Assembly: GCA_938004235.1 (NCBI GenBank)
Contig: CALKWL010000072.1
Coordinates: 1 to 12,246, forward strand
Source: an uncultured Gammaproteobacteria bacterium
GTDB lineage: Bacteria > Pseudomonadota > Gammaproteobacteria > Halothiobacillales > Halothiobacillaceae
DNA length: 12,246 nt
Reading direction: 5' to 3'
Shown here: piece after piece, positions 5,997 through 12,246 of the stretch
Layout of the letters: each line of letters opens with the position of its first letter
How positions within the stretch are numbered: the first letter of the stretch is position 1
Position numbers and translations under genes: made by a program
The notes under the pieces: generated by a model
Seen by the model: only the letters and a program-made list of their open reading frames with translations
Database searches by the model: none
Told to the model about the DNA's origin: nothing

Positions 5997-5997
5997 C

Positions 5998-8376
5998 ATG
6001 CAGATTCGCCCAACCGGCCCGTGTCCAGCGCGGGTGATGTTAATCGGGGAAGCTCCCGGCGAACAGGAAGTCAATCGCGAGGAGCCTTTTGTCGGCTACT
6101 CCGGGCAGGAGCTTTCCAAGATGCTGCAGGAAGCCGGGATCATGCGGTCGAACTGCTTCGTCACGAATGTCTGCCGTGTCCGTCCTCACGCCAATGACAT
6201 TGGTAACTTCATCGCCATGCGGAAATCCGACATCACAGGTCAGCACGTTATGATCCGTGACAAGTTCGTGACCGAGGAAATCGTCCAAGGCCTTGACCTC
6301 CTCAAGCGTGAAATCGAAATGTGCAGGCCGCACGTCATCATCACTTTTGGCAACGTCGGGCTGTGGGCATTGACCGGGAAGTGGGGGATTGGATCTTGGC
6401 GTGGAAGTGTCATGGAATGTGACCTCCCGCTTGCCCTCGACTACGCCCCGAAAGTCATCCCTACTTACCATCCCGCCGCTGTGATGCGGCAATGGTCGCT
6501 GCGTCAGATCGTCGTGCATGACATGCGCCGGGCTGCGGACGAATCGAAGTTCCGGGAGATAATCCGCCCGGATTATTCTTTCATAACCCGCCCGGATTAC
6601 GACACAGTAATCCAAGTCCTCCATCAACTCAAGCTCCAAATCGAGGCCCGCCCCGGCCGCCTTGGTGTTGACATCGAAACTCGCGCAGGGCACACCGCCT
6701 GCATCGGCTTGGCGTGGTCGAACACCGAAGCCCTCTGCATCCCCCTGATGTGCGTGGAACGTCCCGAAGGCTACTGGCCCCCGGAACAAGAAGCCGCGAT
6801 CTGCTTCGCCCTCTACCAAATCCTCACCCATCCCAACTGCCGGGTCATCGGCCAGAACTTCCTCTACGACGCGCAATACTTCTGGCGGTGGCTGCACTTC
6901 CTTCCCAACCTCCACCGCGACACGATGTTAACCCAGCACGTGCTCTTCTCCAACCTCCCCAAGGGCCTGGACTTCCTCGCGTCCATGTACTGCAAGCACT
7001 ACACCTACTGGAAAGACGAGGGCAAGGAATGGGACGCGAAGACCGGCGAAGACCAGCTCTGGGAATACAACTGCAAAGACGCGGTTATCACCCTTGAAGT
7101 CGACACCGCCCAACAAGCCGCCATCGACGCGATGAACCTCCGGCCTGTCCATGACTTCCAGCAAGCCCTCTTCTGGCCAGTCCTCCGCACGATGAACAAG
7201 GGCATTCGGGTTGATACTTCCTCCCGCCAAGCCTTCGCCCTCGAGCTTCAAGACGAGATTGCAATCCGCGAACAGTGGTTCATCGACGTGCTCGGCCACC
7301 CCTTCAACCCGAAGTCGCCTAAGCAAATGCAGACACTGTTCTACGGCGATCTCAAGCTCAAGCCCATCATCAATCGCAAGACCCACACCGCGTCCTGCAA
7401 CGACGAAGCCATCCAGCGCCTGGCCGAACGCGAACCCCTCGTCAAGCCCCTCGTCGACAAGATCAGCGAGTACCGCTCCCTGAACGTTTTCTTTTCCACG
7501 TTCATCTCAGCCCCCCTCGACACCGACGGCCGCATGCGGTGTTCCTTCAACATCGGCGGGACAGAAACCTACCGCTTTTCCAGCTCGAAGAACGCGTTCG
7601 GGTCCGGCTTGAATTTCCAGAACATCCCGTCCGGCGGGGAAGAATCCTCCGGCCTCGACCTCCCCAACGTTCGCAAGCTCTTCATCCCCGACCCCGGCAT
7701 GACCTTTTTCGACATCGACTTGTCCTCCGCGGACCTGCGAATCGTCGTGTGGGAGTCCGATGAAGGCGAGATGAAAGCCATGCTCCGTGAGGGTCTGGAT
7801 CCCTATACGGAAATCGCCAAGGAGTTCTACCATGACCCGTCCATTACAAAAAAGGACCCGCGTCGCCAGACCTTCAAGTCCTTCGCGCATGGTACGAATT
7901 ACCTGGGCACGGCTAAGGGACTCGCGGAACGTCTTGGGCTTTCGGTTCACGAATCCGAAAAAACTCAAAAGTGGTATTTTGGTCGTTTCCCTAAGATCAA
8001 GAAATGGCAGGATGATCTCAAGGTCCAGGTCCTCAAGCGTCGAATGGTTCAAAATGTCTTCGGCTATCGTCAGTATTTCTTCGACCGAATTGAAGGAACT
8101 GTGTTCAACCAAGCAGCGGCTTGGATTCCTCAGTCGACGGTGGCGTGCCTAATCAATCGGGCTTATGTGGCCATCGACCGTGACCTGAAGGAAGTCGACA
8201 TCCTCCTTCAAGTCCACGACTCCCTCGCCGGGCAGTACCCCACCCACCTCGGAGACTGGATGAAACGGCAAATCATCGCCAAGGCCGAAATCGAACTCCC
8301 TTACCCCGGCGACCCTTTGACAATCCCAGTCGGGATCAAAACCTCCCCTATCTCTTGGGGCGACTGCAAGGAATAA
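5998..8376 (+). CDS. Family A DNA polymerase with N-terminal uracil-DNA-glycosylase-like domain
   Basis: This 792-residue protein has three domains. Residues 1-180 resemble family 4 uracil-DNA glycosylases, with GEAPGEQE (17-24), FVGYSGQEL and YHPAAV with His158; the usual N-terminal CX2C of Fe-S family 4 enzymes is absent. Residues about 220-370 are a DnaQ-like 3'-5' proofreading exonuclease: DIE with Asp225 and Glu227, Asp291 in NFLYDAQ, and Tyr357/Asp361 in YNCKD. The C-terminal part is PolA: motif A DLSSADLR with Asp574, motif B Arg623/Lys627/Tyr635, and motif C VHDS with His740/Asp741. The position equivalent to E. coli Phe762 is His631, and motif C has Ser where HDE is usual. It is the likely replicative polymerase. 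The start is the ATG after AAGGAG (5986-5991); the frame extends upstream to 5785 only inside the methyltransferase gene. SPO1-type polymerases have a comparable N-terminal domain. Confidence 0.93.
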   Translation: MQIRPTGPCPARVMLIGEAPGEQEVNREEPFVGYSGQELSKMLQEAGIMRSNCFVTNVCRVRPHANDIGNFIAMRKSDITGQHVMIRDKFVTEEIVQGLDLLKREIEMCRPHVIITFGNVGLWALTGKWGIGSWRGSVMECDLPLALDYAPKVIPTYHPAAVMRQWSLRQIVVHDMRRAADESKFREIIRPDYSFITRPDYDTVIQVLHQLKLQIEARPGRLGVDIETRAGHTACIGLAWSNTEALCIPLMCVERPEGYWPPEQEAAICFALYQILTHPNCRVIGQNFLYDAQYFWRWLHFLPNLHRDTMLTQHVLFSNLPKGLDFLASMYCKHYTYWKDEGKEWDAKTGEDQLWEYNCKDAVITLEVDTAQQAAIDAMNLRPVHDFQQALFWPVLRTMNKGIRVDTSSRQAFALELQDEIAIREQWFIDVLGHPFNPKSPKQMQTLFYGDLKLKPIINRKTHTASCNDEAIQRLAEREPLVKPLVDKISEYRSLNVFFSTFISAPLDTDGRMRCSFNIGGTETYRFSSSKNAFGSGLNFQNIPSGGEESSGLDLPNVRKLFIPDPGMTFFDIDLSSADLRIVVWESDEGEMKAMLREGLDPYTEIAKEFYHDPSITKKDPRRQTFKSFAHGTNYLGTAKGLAERLGLSVHESEKTQKWYFGRFPKIKKWQDDLKVQVLKRRMVQNVFGYRQYFFDRIEGTVFNQAAAWIPQSTVACLINRAYVAIDRDLKEVDILLQVHDSLAGQYPTHLGDWMKRQIIAKAEIELPYPGDPLTIPVGIKTSPISWGDCKE

Positions 8377-8380
8377 CAAA

Positions 8381-9610
8381 ATGCGGCATCACTCTGACTG
8401 GCTATCCGCCTTTATGGAGTACGCTTCGTTCGGAGAAGCTCCGCGTCATATGTATTTCTGGGCCGGGGTCTCCGCAGTCGCAGGCGCACTTCGTCGTAAA
8501 GTCTGGATTGATCAGGCATATTTCAAATGGTATCCTAACTTCTACATCGTTCTCGTAGCCCCTCCTGGCATCGTCGCGAAGTCCACCACCTCCGCAGTCG
8601 CAATCAACCTCCTTCGCAAGGTGCCGGGGGTGAAGTTCGGACCGGATGTGGTGACGTGGCCAGCGCTCGTTTCGGCATTCGCGGAATCCACGGAAGGCTT
8701 CGAAATCAACGGCGATGTTTTCCCAATGTCAGCCCTCACACTCGAATCCTCCGAGTTCGGCAACCTTCTCGATCCACAAGACAAAGCCATGGTGGATTTG
8801 CTCGTTTCCCTCTGGGACGGCAAGCCCGGTACATTCCAGAAAAGCACCAAGCATTCCGGGAGTGATGCAGTTGAAAACCCATGGATCAACTTAATCGCCT
8901 GCACAACCCCCTCGTGGATCGCAGGAAATTTCCCCGAGTACATGATCGGCGGGGGCTTCACTTCCCGGTGTGTGTTTGTGTATGCTGACGAGAAGGCGAA
9001 ATATGTCGCGTATCCAGGACTGGCCGTCCCCGCCGACCTCACAAAACGCGCGGAGCGGTTAATTGACGACCTCACCCATATTTCAACCCTCGCGGGGGAG
9101 TACAAGCTCACCACGGAGGCCATAGAGTGGGGCACGGCATGGTACAAACGCCATTACACCACCCGATCGGTGAATCTCGACGATGAGCGCTTTGGCGGTT
9201 ATATCGCCCGCAAACAGACACACATCCACAAACTAGCTATGATCCTCGCAGCGGCGTCCTCCGACGTCCTCACCATCACCGCCGATCACCTCGCCATTGC
9301 GGATCAAATGATCACCGACCTTGAACCCGACATGCAGTTCGTATTCTCAAAGATCGGCAAGAGCGATTCCGCACTCTACACTGAACGCCTAATCGCGTAT
9401 GTCCATGCTCGAAAGAGTGTCCCGTTTCATGAAGCCTACCGCTATGTCCATTCGCATTTCCCATCCATCCGGGACTTCGAAGACATTTTGGCAGGGTGCC
9501 TACGGGCAGGCTACCTAACCCTCACCACCAAGGACGGGGTGAAGCATTTGCAAGCTGGCGTCGGGCTCCCGGTTTCCACAGGAGCCCTAACTGCCAAACT
9601 CAGCGCTTGA
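8381..9610 (+). CDS. DUF3987-like replicative helicase/ATPase
   Basis: This 409-residue protein starts 5 bases after the polymerase stop, behind AAGGA. After a helical region (SDWLSAFMEYAS) comes a segment common to DUF3987 proteins (YFWAGVSAVAGALRRKVWID, about 25-44). A P-loop-like APPGIVAKST follows at 60-69. Both canonical glycines of Walker A (GxxxxGK) are Ala here, though Lys67 and Ser68 are kept. A strand ending in Glu (LTLESSEFGNLL) around 118-129 could be Walker B, and GGGFTSRCVFVYA around 189-201 offers an arginine-finger candidate. The family is thought to be the helicase part of phage primase-helicases. No primase domain or zinc motif is seen here, so it is probably helicase only. 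The C-terminal 100 residues are helical without clear motifs. Its 3' end overlaps the oppositely oriented lysis gene by 11 bases. Confidence 0.75.
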   Translation: MRHHSDWLSAFMEYASFGEAPRHMYFWAGVSAVAGALRRKVWIDQAYFKWYPNFYIVLVAPPGIVAKSTTSAVAINLLRKVPGVKFGPDVVTWPALVSAFAESTEGFEINGDVFPMSALTLESSEFGNLLDPQDKAMVDLLVSLWDGKPGTFQKSTKHSGSDAVENPWINLIACTTPSWIAGNFPEYMIGGGFTSRCVFVYADEKAKYVAYPGLAVPADLTKRAERLIDDLTHISTLAGEYKLTTEAIEWGTAWYKRHYTTRSVNLDDERFGGYIARKQTHIHKLAMILAAASSDVLTITADHLAIADQMITDLEPDMQFVFSKIGKSDSALYTERLIAYVHARKSVPFHEAYRYVHSHFPSIRDFEDILAGCLRAGYLTLTTKDGVKHLQAGVGLPVSTGALTAKLSA

Positions 9611-10133
9611 GAAGATCCTTTGCCTGGGAACTGTGCGACGATCCCAGCCAGAACTGCCGGACATCAGACAGCGTAGCGACAACCACTGCCATGATAACCG
9701 CCCCCTTGATCTCAGGGGGGTAGTCATCTGACAATACCTTATCCACCACGATATACGCCAGCGGGATCAGCACCGCGGTCACCCAAAACGCAGGCAGCAT
9801 CCAGAACGGAACGGCCTTTGCTGTCTCGACGTTGAAGTCCCGGGCCGCGGCAGTGCTCTTCTCCCCGGCCTCGATCAGCCGTTCCAGCAGCGGGATCGTT
9901 TCTTCCAAGCTCGCGTTGAGCTGGACTTGCAGCGGAGCTTCTTGCCGCACAGTCATCGCGGCCTCGATCGGGTCATCTTGCCCAGACAACGTTTGCGCGG
10001 CACGAACAATCTGCTCCGACACAGCTTCCGCCGTGGTTGTGTCAGTGGATTTGGTCACTACTTCTTTCACCTTCGTGGTCAGCACCGGGAGAAGGATGTT
10101 GAGGGCGGCGGCAGCGAGTGCGGGGATAGGCAT
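9600..10133 (-). CDS. Nested in-frame holin-like protein (internal start within the lysis gene)
   Basis: An ATG at 10133, codon 183 of the lysis gene and in the same frame, is preceded by AAAGGAGG (10146-10139) with 5 bases spacing. That is as good as the best initiation sites in the window. It would give a 177-residue protein beginning MPIPALAAAALNILLPVL, exactly the hydrophobic start expected of a 3-TM holin. Transmembrane segments follow at about 107-129 and 142-162, with a GSSxxSxxK-like tail. If used, one gene yields both a fusion and a free holin that could permeabilise the inner membrane. The start lies precisely after the Pro/Glu-rich linker, so a former separate holin gene joined to the endolysin gene is a likely origin. 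No expression data exist here. Confidence 0.65.
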   Translation of the reverse strand: MPIPALAAAALNILLPVLTTKVKEVVTKSTDTTTAEAVSEQIVRAAQTLSGQDDPIEAAMTVRQEAPLQVQLNASLEETIPLLERLIEAGEKSTAAARDFNVETAKAVPFWMLPAFWVTAVLIPLAYIVVDKVLSDDYPPEIKGAVIMAVVVATLSDVRQFWLGSSHSSQAKDLLKR

Positions 10134-10679
10134 GGGAGCCTCCTTTGAGGTAAGTTCTTCGATCGGTATGGGGGGAGCTTCTTCGACTGACGGCAAGTTC
10201 AACTGCCCAGTATAGCCCCGGAGAAAGTCAAGACATTGTTTGAGGGTTTTTGTTGGCTGGCCGTAGGGGCTTCCCGGCAGGCTCGCCCACTCACGATTGC
10301 ACGCATGGATTGCTGCGGGCCAGTCCCCATCCACAACCGCCTGCAGCCCCCTACGACGATAGGTCAGAAATAGTGCTGCGAGGTCCTGTTCCAGCGGGGA
10401 GAAGTTCGTCGCACCAATCGCCTTCGCGCATTCATCCCAAGTTCCCCGTAGGAACTGATACGCCCCGGCGGCGCTGGAGGTAATCGGTTTCCCCTTTCCT
10501 CCGAACTTCCGCGTAACGAGGCGCCGGGGGTGATCTGCCAAGCTTTCCACAACCTCCCCGCCGAAAAGCATTGCATAGCCATTCGGCCCGTCAGTCCCCT
10601 CGCACCAACGCAAGAGCTGCAGCCATGCTTGCGCATTCAACCGTCCAAGCACCGATGACAAGTCTTCCCGCATTCCCAT
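9600..10679 (-). CDS. Endolysin (lambda R-like transglycosylase) fused to a holin-like membrane domain
   Basis: The 359-residue frame starts at the ATG at 10679, six bases after AAGGAGG (10692-10686); the GTG at 10682 is too close. Residues about 15-160 match the lambda R lytic transglycosylase family (GH104). RWCEGTDG carries the predicted catalytic Glu27, followed by GGEV...SLADHPRRLV, AAGAYQFL and NREWASLPGSPYGQ, all with direct counterparts in lambda R. These enzymes cleave the MurNAc-GlcNAc bond to form 1,6-anhydro ends. A Pro/Glu-rich linker (about 160-182) joins a second part: a hydrophobic helix at 183-200, a long polar helical region, and transmembrane segments at about 290-312 and 325-345, ending GSSHSSQAKDLLKR. 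That plan resembles 3-TM gene-transfer-agent-type holins. There is no signal peptide. It is unusual for an endolysin to carry C-terminal membrane helices. The catalytic call is secure; the fusion's behaviour is inferred. Confidence 0.9.
   Translation of the reverse strand: MGMREDLSSVLGRLNAQAWLQLLRWCEGTDGPNGYAMLFGGEVVESLADHPRRLVTRKFGGKGKPITSSAAGAYQFLRGTWDECAKAIGATNFSPLEQDLAALFLTYRRRGLQAVVDGDWPAAIHACNREWASLPGSPYGQPTKTLKQCLDFLRGYTGQLNLPSVEEAPPIPIEELTSKEAPMPIPALAAAALNILLPVLTTKVKEVVTKSTDTTTAEAVSEQIVRAAQTLSGQDDPIEAAMTVRQEAPLQVQLNASLEETIPLLERLIEAGEKSTAAARDFNVETAKAVPFWMLPAFWVTAVLIPLAYIVVDKVLSDDYPPEIKGAVIMAVVVATLSDVRQFWLGSSHSSQAKDLLKR
10139..10146 (-). promoter_or_regulatory. Internal Shine-Dalgarno deciding the nested holin start
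   Basis: On the minus strand this reads AAAGGAGG, fully complementary to the anti-Shine-Dalgarno core, and lies 5 bases before an ATG. It encodes Lys-Glu-Ala within the linker (SKEAP), so it is embedded in coding sequence. Its position at the catalytic/membrane domain boundary argues that it is functional. Confidence 0.65.
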
Positions 10680-10691
10680 CACCGCCCTCCT

Positions 10692-11024
10692 TCAAGGTGC
10701 AATCCCGAGCAAGCTTTTCAGTTTCGAAATCCCGCCTAGCAGCAACAGCCCCAGCAACGTCATCGTCGCTGCCCATACCGAATTTTTCGCCAGTCCTAGC
10801 CGGAGTTCGAGGTAGAACTTTTTCTGCTCTTCCGCGGCCTCCATCAGCCTTTCGTGATATTTACGATGTTCCACAGCATCTCCATTCGGAAAAGCATCGA
10901 GAATCGCCGCACGAAAAGCCTTTTCCTCTTTGTCGTGATCAGCAAAGGCCTGAGCGTGCTGAATGAACTCTTCATGAAATTCATTCAGCATTTCGTCGGA
11001 CCAGCGGCGAGGTTCGTTTGGCAT
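10692..11024 (-). CDS. Small C-terminally anchored membrane protein of the lysis region
   Basis: This 110-residue protein has a long charged, helical N-terminal part (residues 1-78, many Glu, Lys and His, e.g. EMLNEFHEEFIQHAQAF and HERLMEAAEEQKKF). It ends in one transmembrane helix at about 82-99 (SVWAATMTLLGLLLLGG) and a short basic tail (SKLKSLLGIAP). The bulk is probably cytoplasmic with the helix near the C-terminus. Its stop overlaps the ribosome binding site of the endolysin-holin gene, and its own start lies 11 bases after the tail-fibre stop behind GAGGG (8-base spacing). The position suggests a second holin, an antiholin or another lysis regulator, but no diagnostic motif is visible. 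A spanin is less likely because the membrane segment is C-terminal. Confidence 0.75.
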   Translation of the reverse strand: MPNEPRRWSDEMLNEFHEEFIQHAQAFADHDKEEKAFRAAILDAFPNGDAVEHRKYHERLMEAAEEQKKFYLELRLGLAKNSVWAATMTLLGLLLLGGISKLKSLLGIAP

Positions 11025-11035
11025 AACCCTTGCCC

Positions 11036-12154
11036 TCAGTATTTTATGCAGTACATCATCGCCACGTTGCGCGGCCGGGTTTCGGAGTCGCCACTAGTGC
11101 CCGTAATATTGTTTGGCGAGTACCCCCCCGCTGCGCCGTTGATTACCGCCACCCCGCCGCCGACGCCACTAGACCCCACGATTGCATGACTATGCGCCTT
11201 ATATCCGTCCACCTGCGACGACCCCAACGTCCGCCCAGAATCCACCCCACGCCCATTATCCCAACCGCGTACAAATTCCCCGCGAAGGTCCGGAAGGTTG
11301 AAGGTCGTTGTCCCATCCCCTGCCCCGAAAGTAGTACCAATCGCGGCAAACAGTGCGGAATAGATTGTTCTGGAAACCGCGCTCCCGTTACACTCCAGCC
11401 AGCCCGTAGGAACTGCCGTCATGGCGAAGGCTTGCACAGCTCCGGAGGGCAGTCCGCCTCCCAGGGACCCCCAACCACTCCCTGTGTAGCCTTCGAACTG
11501 CACAAGCGAGGTGTTAAACCGTACAGTCCCGACTGCGGGGCTCCCATCTCGCTGCGCCGTCGTCCCTGCCGGAAGCGGGAAAGACCCAGTTGCAGAAGTC
11601 TTCGCGATGAAATTTGCGGTTGCCTTTGTGACGTTCGTTTCCAGTAGCCGGAATTCCGTCCCGTTATACACTGCTGTCACAACCCGTCCAGTCGTCAATT
11701 CCCCCGCTGTCAGCGCATTCCCCGAGGAGTCCTTCACATCCTTCGCGCCGATCGAGTTGATGTTCAGCGTCACTGCGCCGGTATTCGCAGCCGCGGCAGC
11801 AAACTCAAACGTCTGCCCAGCTGCATACGCAAGCATGCCCGCCGACGCCACAGCAGTAATCGTATCCGCCCCGGCCACGCTTGTCAGCCAGGTCAACGCC
11901 CCGTCCTGCACCTCCGCCGCGCGAGCGTACTGCGTCCGAGCCGTCGCTGCGCCAACTCCGGTATGCCGAAAGTTTCCCATCGGCAAGTTCGCCGTCGGAG
12001 TCGTCTGACCATCCTTGCAGACAACCCCCGTCAGTGCAGCCGCAAAATCGTACACCTGATTGTTATACTGCGTTGCACGAATCGTCGTCCCTGCCACCGC
12101 AGGAAAGTCCGGAGGAGTGATCGGGATGTAAGTCCCGGAACCGTTGAAAGCCAT
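11036..12154 (-). CDS. Tail fibre protein with phage tail collar domain
   Basis: This 372-residue structural protein carries a tail collar domain at about 237-290: SGAVQAFAMTAVPTGWLECNG, then SRTIYSALFAAIGTTFGAGD and TTTFNLPDLRGEFVRGWD. An HSH motif (321-323) lies in the C-terminal region, which is Gly-rich and ends ETRPRNVAMMYCIKY, the typical end of collar/fibre-tip proteins. The N-terminal region includes LPMGNFRHTGVGAATARTQYA (about 57-77), a pattern common in fibre proteins of podovirus-like phages. The middle (about 95-175) is Ala/Thr/Gly-rich with a beta-repeat look. It probably trimerises and takes part in host-surface recognition. The ATG follows AGGAG and overlaps the previous stop by one base (TAATG), indicating coupled translation. 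No diversity-generating template or reverse transcriptase is seen nearby. Confidence 0.9.
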   Translation of the reverse strand: MAFNGSGTYIPITPPDFPAVAGTTIRATQYNNQVYDFAAALTGVVCKDGQTTPTANLPMGNFRHTGVGAATARTQYARAAEVQDGALTWLTSVAGADTITAVASAGMLAYAAGQTFEFAAAAANTGAVTLNINSIGAKDVKDSSGNALTAGELTTGRVVTAVYNGTEFRLLETNVTKATANFIAKTSATGSFPLPAGTTAQRDGSPAVGTVRFNTSLVQFEGYTGSGWGSLGGGLPSGAVQAFAMTAVPTGWLECNGSAVSRTIYSALFAAIGTTFGAGDGTTTFNLPDLRGEFVRGWDNGRGVDSGRTLGSSQVDGYKAHSHAIVGSSGVGGGVAVINGAAGGYSPNNITGTSGDSETRPRNVAMMYCIKY

Positions 12155-12246
12155 TATTGCTGCTCCTGTTGAATGCCCTCGGCTTCTTCTTCCGCGAGAG
12201 CTTGTTCCAGCACACTAACCGCATACGCTGTGGCATACGCCGGGGA
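12154..12246 (-). CDS. C-terminal 30 residues of an unidentified late protein (partial)
   Basis: The frame runs in from the right edge of the window and ends at TAA (12156-12154), sharing its last base with the tail-fibre start. The visible tail reads SPAYATAYAVSVLEQALAEE, followed by an acidic and Gln-rich end (GIQQEQQ). It is likely a helical tail. The tight coupling to the fibre gene suggests another virion or tail protein, but the family cannot be told from this fragment. Bases AGGAG within its last codons act as the ribosome binding site of the fibre gene. Confidence 0.7.
   Translation of the reverse strand, partial: SPAYATAYAVSVLEQALAEEEAEGIQQEQQ

Noticed and set aside
5785..5997. 71-codon N-terminal extension of the polymerase frame
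   Set aside because: It lies wholly inside the methyltransferase gene, is Ser/Pro-rich low-complexity translation typical of a shadow frame, and the ATG at 5998 has a strong ribosome binding site at the domain start.
5262..6074. Minus-strand open frame of 270 codons opposite the methyltransferase gene
   Set aside because: Shadow frame from GC-rich third positions; no ribosome binding site or recognisable motif, and it opposes a clear conserved gene.
6040..6915. Minus-strand open frame of 291 codons opposite the polymerase gene
   Set aside because: Antisense shadow with no domain signature; the plus strand encodes conserved glycosylase-like and exonuclease motifs throughout.
11030..11647. 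Plus-strand 205-codon frame opposite the tail-fibre gene
   Set aside because: Arg/Pro-rich shadow; the minus strand carries an unmistakable tail collar domain.
11036..12154. Diversity-generating retroelement target in the fibre gene
   Set aside because: No reverse transcriptase, template repeat or duplicated variable region was seen in the window.
1..12246. CRISPR array, tRNA, rRNA, insertion sequence or integrase attachment site
   Set aside because: No regularly spaced repeats, cloverleaf-like segments, transposase or recombinase motifs were noticed by reading; this was not a computed scan.

Overview
The window looks like part of a double-stranded DNA tailed phage (or prophage) of a Gram-negative, GC-rich host, most likely a proteobacterium. 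The evidence is a lambda R-type endolysin joined to a holin-like membrane domain, a tail-collar fibre protein, and a phage-style replication and recombination cluster with a family A DNA polymerase. Genes are tightly packed, often overlapping or separated by 1-10 bases. Third codon positions are strongly C-rich, and most starts follow an AAGGAG-type ribosome binding site. I cannot name the phage or host from the sequence alone.

Left block, plus strand (about 3-9610), is the DNA metabolism region. It opens with the C-terminal end of an SF1 helicase, then a 40-residue membrane protein. A good sigma70-type promoter (746-775) precedes a group of accessory genes: a 67-residue helical protein, a 121-residue coiled-coil protein, a Cas4/RecB-like PD-(D/E)XK nuclease with candidate Fe-S cysteines, a 60-residue basic protein, a small zinc-finger-like protein and a 27-residue membrane peptide. 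Next come a Sak4-like RecA-fold ATPase and a putative ssDNA-binding protein, then a 160-base leader with two hairpins. The block ends with a ParB-domain/DNA methyltransferase fusion, a three-part polymerase (uracil-DNA-glycosylase-like, 3'-5' exonuclease and PolA domains) and a DUF3987-like helicase. Together these could supply strand separation, polymerisation, end resection, annealing or recombination, and DNA marking for phage replication.

Right block, minus strand (12246 down to 9600), is the end of a late operon: the tail of an unidentified protein, a tail-collar fibre protein, a small C-terminally anchored membrane protein, and a long lysis gene. The two blocks converge and overlap by 11 bases with no recognisable terminator.

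The most interesting observation is the lysis gene. One reading frame joins an N-terminal lambda R-like transglycosylase to a C-terminal domain resembling 3-TM gene-transfer-agent-type holins. A near-ideal Shine-Dalgarno and ATG sit at the domain boundary in the same frame. The gene may therefore make both an endolysin-holin fusion and a free holin. No spanin, integrase, tRNA, CRISPR array or insertion sequence was seen.
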